Shown here one piece after another: positions 22,798-34,489 of a stretch of DNA of 64,000 nucleotides; within the stretch, counting starts at the first letter, position 1, and every line of letters starts with the position of its first letter. The position numbers were made by a program, and so were the translations under genes. This stretch comes from Ciborinia camelliae. Taxonomy: Eukaryota; Ascomycota; Leotiomycetes; Helotiales; Sclerotiniaceae. The notes under the pieces were generated by a model. The model searched no databases and was not told where the DNA came from. It was given only the letters and a program-made list of their open reading frames with translations. The stretch covers positions 851,388 to 915,387 of the forward strand of contig JANPYM010000012.1 in assembly GCA_025890175.1 (NCBI GenBank), in the 5' to 3' direction.

Positions 22798-23420
22798 AAT
22801 GTATTTGATATCTTGCTGCTTTGAAGTTAGAGTTTGCTTTGGGTTTGTGAGAGCTGGTAGATCGATGGGATACCTGTAATATACTCGGGAATGTATGGTG
22901 CAAGGCAAGGTAAAAAAAACGGGGATGTTATTGTGCTGTGAATGAAAATCTGGCCGTCTCGGAGAATGTACGGGGAGAGCGATAGATATTGCGGTGGAGG
23001 CAGAGGGAAAGCTGGGATAGAGTTGCTGTAGGTAGGTAGTCGCTTTCGAAATTGTGAAAATGCGATTCTGTGAGTTGAGGAAGAAATGGAAGGAGTTGCT
23101 GTACGTAGAGGAACGACCGGGACGAGTTACTATACGTCGTAGTTTTCAAATTGCGGAAGATGCAGTTCTGCGAGTCGAAGAGGACAAATGAGGCTTACTG
23201 AATGTAGAAGAAGAAGCAAAGACCTTTGGTAAAGTTTTGATATTGACAGAACTTGACTTGAACTTTCGAGGATGCTTGTGGTATCTATCTTCATGCCCAC
23301 ATTGAGGGAGGTTCTGCCCATCTTTAAAAGGAAAACTTGCCCGGAAGTCTCGATAACTCCTGCTACGACTCAAAAAGTCCAAGTCCAACATATGACACGG
23401 TGTGCCTCTGACAGAGATCC

Positions 23421-25055
23421 TTTCTGCTGAGTGATTATGATATTCACTTGAATATAGCATCGTTTGAATATATCTTCACTTGAATATAGCATCACTCCAA
23501 CTCAAAAACTCAGTTTCCCACCATATCTTTCTTCCCAAGACCTCCGTCCCACACCCAATATCCGTGATGGGAGAAGCGAGGAACGAGGAACTCAAGAATC
23601 AAAAAATGAACTTCCATTTTCTCACCCTATAGCCTACGTTATCATCAGTTCGCATGCCATCTGTATATCTACCTTACACCGTTATTGTCTCATCCCACCC
23701 CTAAAGGAGTGAATCGAAGTCATGTCATTCCACCCCGCAAGAGTGAATTGGCCATCCCACCCCATTCATACACAAAAAAAAGAAAAGAAAAGAGTAAACA
23801 AACCTCCATACAGTGCCAGCACCTCCCAGCCAGTACCTCCCCCTTCCCTTTACCTTTTCCATCTCATCTCATCTCATCCCCATCAGAAGAAACCAACCAA
23901 CCAACCGCCTTCTTTTTCATTGCATCCCAGCCCAGCTATGCATCCCAGCTATGCATTCCCGCCATCCATTCACTTAAAACGTCCAAACCAAACCGCATAT
24001 AAAAACCATGCAAGCAAGCAAGCACGAACCCCCCCAAAAATAAAAAATAATTCGTTTCGGTTCGTTTCTCCAGTCGGGTATCCCAGAAACCCAGGAAAAC
24101 TCTTTTAGGAAGAAAAGGGGAAGCTTGGAATAAAAGGGGGAAGCGGGTGGAAAAACTATGTTCCTTGGGTTATATAGGTATGTACCTACTACCTAGTACC
24201 TATGTACCGTCTAAACTCACGTGTAAGAATACCTACACACTAGTAGATACCTAGGTAGGTAGGTATGATTGGAGTGGAGGGAAGGAAAGGAAAGGAAAGG
24301 AAAGGAAAGGGAAAGCAAGCAAAGATTCGCTGGAGTAAGCAGGGAAGTATGTAAGTAAGTATTAAGGAGGTATAATAAAAATAATTTCCACCTCAATATC
24401 ATCATCATCATCATCATCATTACTGTATGTATGAATATAGTATATGCGATACGGTCTGTAGTATCTAACCACATATAACTATCAAGATAGGTGAATGTAT
24501 ATATGCAAGAAATCCCATAAATAACACTCCCTTCTCTCTTCTCCCCCTCATGCTCACGGCTCTTTCTTATTCTGTATCGTCTTTCTGTAATTCTTTTCAA
24601 TATGAATTGTCCCGCTGCTGATATGTTGATATGCCGATATGTAGATATGAAACCCAAAACGCCGTGCTAAAGAACTCCAAATGCTATGTTATGTCCATCC
24701 AAATTATTCCATCTTCGTAGTTTCTCGTGTGTGTTTGGATCGGATCGAATCGGTAGGTGGGTATTTGGGAGATTAAAGGGTTGATCCGAGAATACCTAGG
24801 TAGTGCTGGATTTGCTGAATCATTCTAGATTCATGCATTACTCGTGGGAAATCTCGATGTCGAATGTTGTTTGGAGGTAAGGTGTATGATGTCGTGATGT
24901 GTACGAATTCTCATGCGTAAGTCTGCCGTCTTTCCATGATATATATCCATTTGTCCCATGTTCTCCTACACCCTCTATCATTCTCCCTTCTAACCTCTCC
25001 TCTCAATTATCGAGCCCACCTTTCTCCCCCCCCTCTCCCCATCAACCCAATCCAC
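23421..25055. other. Intergenic spacer
   Basis: No gene supported. Low-complexity elements: TCATCTCATCTCATC near 23860, AAAGG units at about 24285-24318, an ATCATC run at 24399-24421, and CCTAGGTAGGTA-type words at 24180-24265. Confidence 0.55.
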
Positions 25056-25559
25056 TTACTCCAATTCCCCCTCGAACCTCTCTTCCGCGCACCACCACCC
25101 AACCAACGACCTCGCCCCAACGACATCCCCCATGACCTTCAACTTAGCAACCTCGACATTCAACGGGCTCGTCTCATCTCCGCCCCCAGCCACCAAACTA
25201 GCCACCGACTCCAACGCACCCACGACCTTCAGCAGCGGAGTCCACTTCTCGCCCAAAACATCGAGACAGATCTCGCCCGTCTCCCATTTAACATTGGGAT
25301 GACAGATCCGCGTCACAAATTTTATTTTCGGCGCCCCGATGGGATAGTTGGGAGGGAGGCTGATGGAGAGAAGCCAGCGGCCGCCGAGGTAGCCGAGGGA
25401 AGGGGGCGAGGAAGACGGACATTGGAGGATGGCCGAGAGGGTAAAGAGGGAGGAGGGGGACGCGGCGAGCGACACCACCCCGGTTTCCGTCGGGTTTGGG
25501 GGGGAGTTGTTGTAGGCGGCGAGTTCGGCGAGGATTCTTTTGGTTGGGGACCGCGACAT
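25056..25559 (-). CDS. PEX4: Ubiquitin-conjugating enzyme E2, Pex4-like
   Basis: Single exon, 167 aa, starting MSRSPTKRILAEL. An E2 fold is recognisable: the N-terminal helix, PPNYPIGAPKIKF, the HPN motif (87-89) and the active-site Cys98 in TGEICLDVL, followed by KWTPLLKVV and SPLNVEVAKL. The C-terminal GDVVGARSLVGWW resembles the end of peroxin-4. Pex4 sits on the peroxisome membrane with Pex22 and monoubiquitinates the import receptor Pex5 for recycling. The loop after the catalytic Cys differs somewhat from other E2s, so another small E2 cannot be wholly excluded. An upstream extension in frame exists but starts within the presumed leader. Confidence 0.88.
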   Translation of the reverse strand: MSRSPTKRILAELAAYNNSPPNPTETGVVSLAASPSSLFTLSAILQCPSSSPPSLGYLGGRWLLSISLPPNYPIGAPKIKFVTRICHPNVKWETGEICLDVLGEKWTPLLKVVGALESVASLVAGGGDETSPLNVEVAKLKVMGDVVGARSLVGWWCAEERFEGELE

Positions 25560-26935
25560 GCTGGTTGTGTATGCGATGTGGCGGGGTGGTGTGTGGTCGA
25601 TATATGTATTCTGAAGTCCGAATGTAGATTTCGCGGTCGAGTAAAGACGGTGGCGGTGGAAGTGGAAGTGGAAACTATCGTAGACCGATAGATAAAGCTC
25701 TTGAGTTGGCAACGCCAGCAGTCTAACGCACAAACTTAGACAGTTTATGCTAAATTCCTCATAAGCTCGTGGTAGGTGTATTTTAGCAGTAAAGTATTGA
25801 TATCCCTATATGAGTTAAGGTTGGATATTCGAGGGACTTGGAGCTTAAGCCCATCATTTTTGGGGGGGTTGCCGAGGTCAAGGCTCGCTCGTGCAACGCG
25901 AGGCTGAATTTAGATCTCTTTCAAGAGTACCTAATTGGAAAGGGGGATCATTTTGACAAACTGGAGAAAATTTTGCTCCTCACTAATGGATATATATATA
26001 TATATATGGAAATTATATTCTTCATGGGAGATTTCGTATAGATAGTTCTTTGTTTTAGAAATACGGATGAATTATCAGAAAATCACAAATTCACTTAGAC
26101 AACATATCAACATTTTTTTTTGGCATAAAAAGAATGTATATTTTTCTAATTTCAGTATATTCATTATGTTAGTTGCATCAACCATACTTGAGTATGAGTG
26201 CTCTCGCAGTCTACTGGTTACAGACCATGCCACCCTTCCTCAATCCCATCATTCCACTCTATCACTCATGATGATGAAGATGATGAGAAATACGTTTCCT
26301 ATCAGAGATAGATATTTACGCCCCACACCAGCAGATGTAACCACTCATCCCTTTAAATTCCCGTTTGTGAAATTCCCATGATCGAAATGAAAGTTTACTC
26401 TTCCTTCCCGCACACCCGGGGGCCAAAGCAAATGAAGCCAAATCCAAAGCAAACCTAAATCATCTTCATGCTACCCCATACCCAGCTTTATCATTAAAAT
26501 AAGAGAACGTTTCGAAAGTAACCACCCGCACATCTTGTCCTAAATGCAAGAGTCTTTCCAAATCCCGGAGAGAAAATTTAGCTGCATATGCATGAGTGTA
26601 GTAAAGTTATTCTGTATCGCGCCTGTTCAAATATGAAGAACGCCGGAATCTCGCTCAAAAGTGCAAAGTGCTCTGCCCAGGTATAAAACCAAAGAAGCTG
26701 AAAAAAAAAGGATACCAATCTAATTTCGAGTGGTCCTAAGATATGGAAAGATGCGCATAAAACCCGTCCATGATCAATCATATGCATATCAATGGGGACA
26801 GATTATCGTTCCAGTCATATGTACCGAGTTCGCATCAAAGGGTTGAATTCGATACTACCGCGCGATGTGTAGAACTGTGTATAGTTAAGATGATGAGGCA
26901 TGGGCAAAAATTAAATTGTACAGCACAAGCAACGA
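25560..26935. other. Intergenic spacer
   Basis: The PEX4 promoter and the 3' region of the next gene. A short ATATAT run lies at 25991-26005. No gene seen. Confidence 0.5.
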
Positions 26936-29548
26936 TCAAGTACATTCTTTTACCCCCTTGGGCTTCCAGAATTGTATCATACGACCGAATCGTTTGCTCT
27001 TGCTTCCTTTATCCTTTCTCTCCATTTCAGAATTGCTGGGGGCACGAGATTCGATAGATAATTTGCTTCTCTCCCCATGAGAACTGCTTATCAAGCGGGA
27101 CAAGCTGGCCATGCTAGAGCGTTTGCGAGTTGGACCACTAGCAGAAGAAACAGAGACTGAACGTTGGCCATCCCGAAAGACGTAACCTGGATTCGCACCG
27201 CTTTCTCTTGTCATGGTAGAATTACTACTTGTCAGCGATGGAACATCATCAACAGACATTCTCAATTCTGGACCGGGCTCGCCAAGTAGCAACGACTGAA
27301 AGGGATTTTCATCTGCAATGGACGATGGAGCCGTGGATATCCGCTGCGTATCATATGAAAATGGAGATCTGGGAGATGGAAATGAGGAATGGCCGGTTGA
27401 ATTAGGACTATTTGATGTAAGATATGCAGCCTGTAGCGAGAACGGGTTGATCTCAACGGGTGCTAAATCTTTGGCAGGTCGTGGGCGAAAAGGTGGAGTG
27501 GCAGTAGAGTCCGAGGATTGTGCGCCCGAATCGGGTCTAGGAGGAATGGAGTCATCTGCAATCTCGATTGGACTAACAGATTCTTCTTCCATAATCGGCT
27601 CATCCTTCAAAGATGTACTAGAGTGGTCTGATTTCAGACTCGCAGTGATGTTCTTACGTTCACTTTCACTGAGTCCACTACCCTTCCTCTTTACACCTCG
27701 TGTTTCGTCAATTGTCCAATCCATGTTGTTATCGCTATTTGATGCTTCCGCCTCAATGACCTTGATGTCAATACCGAGGGCGTTTTGATCATCATCTTCG
27801 GTCCTGGCCAAAGAATCCTTGTCTGAAGATGCCTTGGTGTCCTCCCACTCATCGTCTTCCTCGTCTTCTTCAAATACGTCAGCCATGGTGGAGCTGCTAC
27901 CAAGACGATGTATACCGAATCGATTTTCAAATGGAACCATCTCAGGGGCACTCTCGGCTCGTCTATGATAATGCATACCCGGTCCTATGAATCCTCCCAT
28001 GCCTGCTGCACTATGCATTCGTCTCTTGGATGATGTCTTTTGTGATGACTCCCATTCGGCACCATAGGATGAAGGGGTGTTAAAAGGACCAAGAGCGGCA
28101 TCTAGGTCAATAATCGGACTCATAGCATCGTCATCAGGCGGAGAAGTCTGTCTTGGTTTCCATGATGCAAAATCGTTTTGCTCGGCGGCGGGAGATTCTT
28201 CAACATGAATAGGCATGGGTTGAATATCAAGTGCTGCAGAATCACTCATTGCCGTGTATGGACGCATAGGAGGCGTCGCGGAACGGCGGCCCCCTTTCTT
28301 TTTCTGACTCCGGCTGCGAGATTTCCTTGACAATATTGATCCTGCCCACGATTTGACCTTCTTCTGTTTCTTGCCGGATTTCCTCGAGATTGAAGACCTA
28401 CGTGAACTTGAAGGTTCGATGAATGGCATGTCGTGAATATCTATAATGTCAATTTTAGGAGTTGAAGGTGAGGAATTAGATGCAGTAGTCTCTGGCACTC
28501 TATCCATGGATGTCGAGCTAACGGGGCGTGATCGGTTTGGCGAAGAGCCACCAGACGCTGGCTCGTGTCCGAAAAGTGTCCACTTTTTCCTAGGGCTCGG
28601 AGGGGCAATAGCGTGAATATCATCAAGTAAAGGCATGGATCCACGCCGTTTGGAAGATGGGCAGGTATCTCCTGGTTGAGTGGTATCTGTAATTGGGTCT
28701 AAAATGGCGCTTGCAGTTCTTGGCCGGTCATCTGCTCCACGAATATTGGGCGATGGCAAGCTGAGAAGATCCTTATTTGGCGGGCCGAGGTTTTTTGGAG
28801 GAGTGATAGTTCCGCCAGACACGATTGAGCTCAGAGAATTTGATACTGAGTGAGATGGTCGCAGGGTGACTGTGCTAGATGCATCGCTAGAAACCACGCT
28901 CACTGGTCTAGGTATGAACTCCACGTTATCCGAGAAGCCCACGCGAGTACGATTGAAGGCTTTGATGAGAGAAGCGTCGTCATTGTTAGCAGATTTGGCT
29001 AGACCAAGTACACCTTGTTGATTCTCATATCTTGATGGAGAAGTTGGCGCAGATCCTCCCGGTGAAATTGACGGTGTGCTTGGAGTATGGTTCAAAATCA
29101 TTTTGATATCATGTGCCGATACAGCAGCGGAACGTCGATGTGCATGCCCACGTCTTCCCGGATTAGGCGGAGGTAAAGCATTGTCTCCTTGAGTTGGACT
29201 TGTGCTCATCAAGCCAGTGCTCGAGCCTACTTTGCCATCGCCACCTATGAATTCACTCGTACCTCTGCGATGGCCAGCCGCTCTAGGAGAGTTTGATAGA
29301 TCAAAATTTGCGAAACATGGAGAAATTGGTGGAGAAAGTGTAGGGCTTGCGGGAGATGGTGTCGTTGTCGTCGAAGAATTGAAGGAGAAACTTGGCAATT
29401 CTGCAGGTATAGACATTGGACGTCGACCCGAGGTTCTCACAATTGACGCGGGAGCAGATGATGGGGATGTTCTTGCGGGAAACACGAAGGTTGGAAGTGG
29501 TGAAGGGCTGCTGACTTCATTTTGTGCAGTTGTTGATATGGTAGCCAT
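26936..29548 (-). CDS. Fungal cell-wall proline-rich protein family, with NDR-kinase-like sites
   Basis: Single long exon; 870 aa from MATISTTAQNE (an in-frame Met 30 nt upstream gives 880). Ser/Pro/Thr-rich throughout, no signal peptide and no transmembrane segment, so despite the database-style name the product is likely cytosolic. Recognisable blocks: RRPMSIPAELPSFSFN, GHRRGTSEFIGGDG (from about 92), RRGHAHRRSAAVSAHDIKMI (131-150), RKKWTLFGHEP, KKWxG-like KVKSWAGSI with a Lys/Arg/Ser cluster (about 390-422), HYHRRAESAPEM (from about 526), an acidic patch FEEDEEDDEWED, and a C-terminal KSKRFGRMIQFWKPKG. Three HxR or HRR segments resemble substrate sites of the Cbk1/COT-1 (NDR/LATS) kinase. 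The family name is from memory of Aspergillus annotations; function is probably morphogenesis, inferred. Confidence 0.85.
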   Translation of the reverse strand: MATISTTAQNEVSSPSPLPTFVFPARTSPSSAPASIVRTSGRRPMSIPAELPSFSFNSSTTTTPSPASPTLSPPISPCFANFDLSNSPRAAGHRRGTSEFIGGDGKVGSSTGLMSTSPTQGDNALPPPNPGRRGHAHRRSAAVSAHDIKMILNHTPSTPSISPGGSAPTSPSRYENQQGVLGLAKSANNDDASLIKAFNRTRVGFSDNVEFIPRPVSVVSSDASSTVTLRPSHSVSNSLSSIVSGGTITPPKNLGPPNKDLLSLPSPNIRGADDRPRTASAILDPITDTTQPGDTCPSSKRRGSMPLLDDIHAIAPPSPRKKWTLFGHEPASGGSSPNRSRPVSSTSMDRVPETTASNSSPSTPKIDIIDIHDMPFIEPSSSRRSSISRKSGKKQKKVKSWAGSILSRKSRSRSQKKKGGRRSATPPMRPYTAMSDSAALDIQPMPIHVEESPAAEQNDFASWKPRQTSPPDDDAMSPIIDLDAALGPFNTPSSYGAEWESSQKTSSKRRMHSAAGMGGFIGPGMHYHRRAESAPEMVPFENRFGIHRLGSSSTMADVFEEDEEDDEWEDTKASSDKDSLARTEDDDQNALGIDIKVIEAEASNSDNNMDWTIDETRGVKRKGSGLSESERKNITASLKSDHSSTSLKDEPIMEEESVSPIEIADDSIPPRPDSGAQSSDSTATPPFRPRPAKDLAPVEINPFSLQAAYLTSNSPNSTGHSSFPSPRSPFSYDTQRISTAPSSIADENPFQSLLLGEPGPELRMSVDDVPSLTSSNSTMTRESGANPGYVFRDGQRSVSVSSASGPTRKRSSMASLSRLISSSHGERSKLSIESRAPSNSEMERKDKGSKSKRFGRMIQFWKPKGVKECT

Positions 29549-31670
29549 GTTGCCTAAAATCGGGTTGACAACCAACAATAAACCCTTCGAAGAATACCAT
29601 ATGGTTTAATTGAAATATAAAACTTTATTGAAGAAGAAACCGCTCGCAGTTCCAAAATGTAAGTTGAGATGTATGGTGATTCGAGAGAATTATTCGATTC
29701 AAATGGGAAAATGGGAATACGGCGACACAACGACAACGATCCAATCTGCGATGGTTAATTAGCATGTACACCCTTCAATCCATCCAAAGAAATGCGAAAA
29801 GGTCGGATGAATGCAATCGCGATTGTAAAAATGGAGAGATTCTCAAGATCAGTCTTACATTCGGAGGTTGCAAAGATGAGGTCTCGGAAATACTGGCTGA
29901 AATTGATGAAATTCGATGAATAACTGATTCGTAAATTCGCACGCAATGAGAAAGGATTGATAAAATGGGGTTAGTATTAAAGGAATGGACGGTAGAGATC
30001 AGAAGCAAAGCCCTTTCATATGGACATGCAACTGAATCTACTACCAAGAAAAAAGGTTTAGAAGGGTTGGTTGTTGGGAGGGGAGGGGAGTGGGAGTTGG
30101 TATTTTGAGGTGTCCAAAAAACCAGAGAGAGAATCGTAGAAAGACAAGAAGGTGGTATGTGAGTTGAAATGGTCCCCAGCTAGCCAGGCTGGTGTAGGAC
30201 GCTAAATTATTCAGAGGTTAGAAAAAGTGGAGATAAGAAATTAAGAAATTAAGAAATTAAGAAAGTTGATATTTACCAACCTAATTAAATTTTTGCTAAA
30301 AGAGAGAGGTATGGTATTTATTGTATTTGATATTTGAGGAGAAGGTACCGGTACTGTAATTTAACTCTGAATTTGAAGACTGTAATCATCTATTATATCT
30401 TCTTGTTCATTCCCCATCCCAATTTCCATCATCATCATCATCCTTTCTTCTTTGACGAGTCTTATTCCTGAGGTCCGCGGGTAGGTAGGTAGCTGGAGGT
30501 AGGAGGTAATGTGTATCTGTGTCGACCTATCCACCCAATGAATTGATAGGTCTCTCGATATCCATGATACCTACGTAGAGAGGTAGGTAGCCTCTCAGCC
30601 CCCAATTCCCTGAGAGTCAGACTGAGAGATTTCGAAATACTAGGTAATTTCCCTCCTTCATTCTTATTTGATATCAAGATTGATCAAGATACCGACTCCA
30701 GGGCTGTGCCTACGTACCTCCCCTAGGCACCGTACCTTATTCACTCCCTTGATTAAAAATCCATTACCCTATCTTAATTTTGATCAAGTTTGCCTCTTCC
30801 ACTCAGAGAGAACGTGGACCTTCCATTTCTCGAGCGCCCAGGATCAAATTTACAGATTCGTACCTGCTACCTATAGTACCTAGGTACCTACCACAACCTG
30901 GAAGTGTGCAATACGATGTACAATCAGACTAACAATGCGGTACACAGCAACCGGTACCTTTCGAGCTAGGTAGGAGGTAGTGACTCGTGAGAGGGAGGGA
31001 TTCATCGGAAGAATATCTGAGACTTTGTCACCCTGGAGAATCATCACTTAAAAGTCCTTTTTACTTCCTCAACTTCCAGGTTCCCTCCCACTTCCTCATG
31101 ATGGGTTACACGTTGTACAGTGAGCACTCTATCTTGCATCTTTAAATCACCAATTTACACATCTCATAAGAACCATTGTATAGCGAAAAGAGTACAGGGT
31201 AACAGCGTAGCATCACAACAAAATTCGACATAGCAACTGTACGAATTTACGAGATTTATGAGTGATGAAGGGGGAAAGGGGAAATTGGGAAATACTCTCT
31301 CAGTAGGTACCTAGGTACCTATGGCCTATGGTATTCTAATAAGTACTGTATGGAGCTGGAGTAGTAGGTATACCCAGTAGGTAAGGAATTGATACTAACC
31401 TTTTGATTGTTGGGTCGAATGAAACTTGGAGTAGCAGCCAGCTGACCTTCACGGCTCAAGCCTTCATCACATCAAGATTTCATATTGAAAAGGCCCTGGA
31501 GAGATAAGATGTACCTACCTACTTTTTTGCGGGGGGGTACTCTAATAAGGATGTCCTTCTAATGAGCCGTGAGTTATTAGTTGAGTTACCTACCCAGATG
31601 GAGTAGTGAAGTGTCAATGTTCTGCATTATTAAGCTTCATGAGGATTAAAAATAGATTACTCCTGGGTCA

Positions 31671-31718
31671 GTTCCTGGCTAAGTTCCTGGCGAAGTTCCT
31701 GGCTAGGTTCCTGGTAAA
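31671..31718 (+). repeat. 12-bp tandem repeat GTTCCTGGCTAA, 4 copies
   Basis: Four adjacent imperfect copies, starting 31671, 31683, 31695 and 31707. Confidence 0.9.
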
Positions 31719-34039
31719 GTACTCCATCGTCCGTCCATACGTCGGCATACGAACACTACAAGCACTCAAAATCATGGAATCCCCTACTAAAAAATCAAAT
31801 ATTGACTTCTTTCTTTTCTACACGACAATAAAACTCCGACAATATCAAATTTTAAGAAATTCGATACAATAATAATAACCTTGGAATAATAATAATATGA
31901 TGATGCCGAATATACTTCAATTTTATGTTTCGGAAATATGCAATTTTCCACTTACAACTCACTACCTACAAAGATAACTACAGTACACCTGGGCAGTACT
32001 AGCCATCATAGGTACAACGGTATGTGCATGATTAAAGTTGTAGGTATTCTCCCGGTATTCCTGCCTCCCTCTGGCATTATTGGTACAGCAGAAGATTCCA
32101 AAAAGAGTACATGCTCCGGTACATGAACTATGTCGATTCCCTTTTTTGTATGTCTAACCTTTCCTTTCTCTACCTATTTCCGGGGTGACCGAGGAAAGGC
32201 GCTGCTAGAATTCAATGCACAACTCATCAACTGCTTTGGAGATTTGGTACCCTTTTCCTTGCATATGCAGATATATATCGTTCTACGCTGGCTGACGACA
32301 GGAATAATCAATCCTCTGTGGTTGCATCCGAGGCATTCTCAATTATCCAACATTCATTCATCCGTCCATCCGTCCATCCATCCATCCATTCATTCATTCA
32401 TTATTCACACCGTCGGATGCCCTGCTTATTATCACCTACCTACCTATTGACCATTATCTGACAGTCCCGAATCCCGAGTCATTTGATTAAAAGCTCACAT
32501 GCCGTACGAACTATTACAATCCATAGTGCCATACCCGAATCCATTATATGCAGGGCCTTTCACAGCTCAATCAATCCACCATAAGATTTGATCACAATTT
32601 TCAACCCGCAACCTTTTCGCTAGAGTATGAAATCTTAGGAGGAACAGGCTTAATCCTTCAGCCGCGTAAGGCGAAAGAAGTTAGAACACATCACTTTGGA
32701 AGTTTGTAAGGACAAGACGAGCAATATCCAGCATGGATCTCCAAAGTCTTCCAATCAATATTATCACATATGATGTTAATAATAATAACTTAATTATTGT
32801 TCCTTTTGTTGAGACAAAACACCACGTCTCACCTTATAACTAATCCACTCTCGCTCGAGAGTCAAAACATACTCCGTAGGTAGGTAGGTAAATAATCATA
32901 TAATCATATAATCATAATCTCCATCTTTCAAGGGCGGCGTATCATCGTATTATATTATTATTATGGAGTATTATGGAGTACCGTTTACTCCGTATTAATT
33001 TACCACGAGGAGTTCAAGGACCAAGACCAAACAAAAAAGATCCAAACACGAAGATCGTTGGATCTCGGATATTGATATGATTTGATTGTTCATTCCTGGC
33101 GGTCGGTTCTCTCTGCCGTGTCCTCCCTACTAGGTAGGTTCGCTAGGTTGGTAGGTCTGGTCTGGTACCTTTCTTTAACCCCTCAAAGTGCTCTCCCCCT
33201 CATTGTTTTGGTAACATGTTGGTAAAGATCGTTCACCCGGGGCCAGACTTAAACCCACCTATTTCTACTCGATTGGGAAATCAAGGAGCGATTCAAAATT
33301 TGATTATTGCCATACCAACAGCCCAATTGGGAGTCATTGACCACTTTTACTTAGCTTGGACCATTCATCAACCATTAATCATTATTATGAACGAACGAAC
33401 GAACCGAACCATCCACTTGATCCATTTTCCCCCTACCCAGCTACATACATACCTTACCATTTCTCCATCTCTCATTCAAAAATTCGCCATGCATACATAC
33501 ATACATGCATGCATCAAAATCCATCAATCATGAATCAGAAATAATGCACCTCCTCTTCTGCAAGTCCAACAGGTCCAGGTCCCATCCCCTCAAACCATGC
33601 GATATCTGGTCAAGTATGTTTTAGATTCCCCAGCGCAAAATCGCATGCGCATCTCTCATTGGCGAATCTCAATCTCAATCTCAATCTCTGGCGGTCGAGC
33701 CTCTTTTCCTTTCCTTTCTGCATCACTCGCTTTTCTTAAATGGTGGAATATGATATGCAGCTGCATATTGGATTTGGATCATCTCCAGCTGGATGGGTGC
33801 TGTAGATTATGAATTGCTTGAATTGTTTGATCGTCCAGTGCGGGCGGTCTGGGGGAAAGAAAGCCATATTGATGCGCCTGTGATGGAATACCTACGTCCC
33901 TATCTACCTACTTTATTAGTAGAGGTTTTCGAATGAAAGAAGCAGGAGCGGTCTGAACTGAACGGAAAACCAGAAGGAATATGAATGAATCAATAAGGAA
34001 TGTAAGCGAAGCTTTCTAAGGTTCTGTTCCGCATATTTA

Positions 34040-34300
34040 CGATCATTTTGCTTTTAATAATACCATTTATCTACTATCTAGATATATTTAAAAGAAAGAA
34101 ATATTTTATTGTTATTTAGATATATCATCTACATACTAAATAATCGAAAAAATCTATTTAATTTACTAATATTACCTTATATAAATATATAATCTTTTGA
34201 AAAATATTAAGATGGAGATTATTAAATCAATTAATTAATATCATTGTATACTTTAAGATGTATACAGCTATAAATCCTAAGAATCAATAGAAATAGAAAT
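34040..34300. other. Very AT-rich, TpA-rich block
   Basis: Mostly A and T with many TA steps and almost no CpG, unlike its neighbours. It could be a RIP-eroded remnant of a transposon or simply an AT-rich promoter-distal island. No ORF or terminal repeats visible. Confidence 0.4.
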
Positions 34301-34489
34301 CTAAGAGGCTCTAAACCATGCGCATGCGATAGATAGCTCGCCTTCGATAAAAATGAGTGAACCCCAATCTCTCAATCTCTAACTAGTCTATGATCACGTG
34401 ATATGCGATGACTAAGGTCAGGCCGTTTTGACTTCGCTTCGCTTCATTTGTCCAAAGGAAAAGAAAAACATTCACATGACTCTCCCGAT

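Larger units (their letters stand above)
20165..23420. repeat. Tandem array of three diverged ~1.05-1.13 kb units
   Basis: Three units each hold one small membrane-protein gene and related flanks. Matching landmarks: CTCAAATTCCTT-TATTCAA at 20233 and 21304; GATAACGTCAACGCAT-type words at 20304, 21377 and 22475; TACGAAAAG with GGCCGACAAATAG at 20500 and 21590; AGTATCTG and GGTACTGGTTGAA at about 21020-21056 and 22157-22202; ACTCCT-CTA-GA-TCA at 21172, 22304 and 23352. Similarity runs through promoter, gene and 3' region, so whole units were duplicated. Boundaries are approximate. Confidence 0.8.
29549..34489. other. 5-kb spacer without convincing genes
   Basis: The largest gene-free stretch. 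The left 600 bp are the promoter and leader of the preceding gene. Frames up to 106 codons lack any support. Noted inside: AAATTAAG units at 30238-30262, dense CCTACC/GGTAGG/TACCTAGGTA words at 30480-30600, 30870-30980 and 31300-31390, CATCCATC units near 32360-32400, and a very AT-rich block at about 34040-34300. Confidence 0.5.

Noticed and set aside
24217..24657. 146-codon minus-strand frame with poly-Met
   Set aside because: The Met run is just the ATC/CAT microsatellite; other parts show no protein-like pattern.
27318..27788. 156-codon plus-strand frame
   Set aside because: Antisense to the 870-aa cell-wall proline-rich gene.
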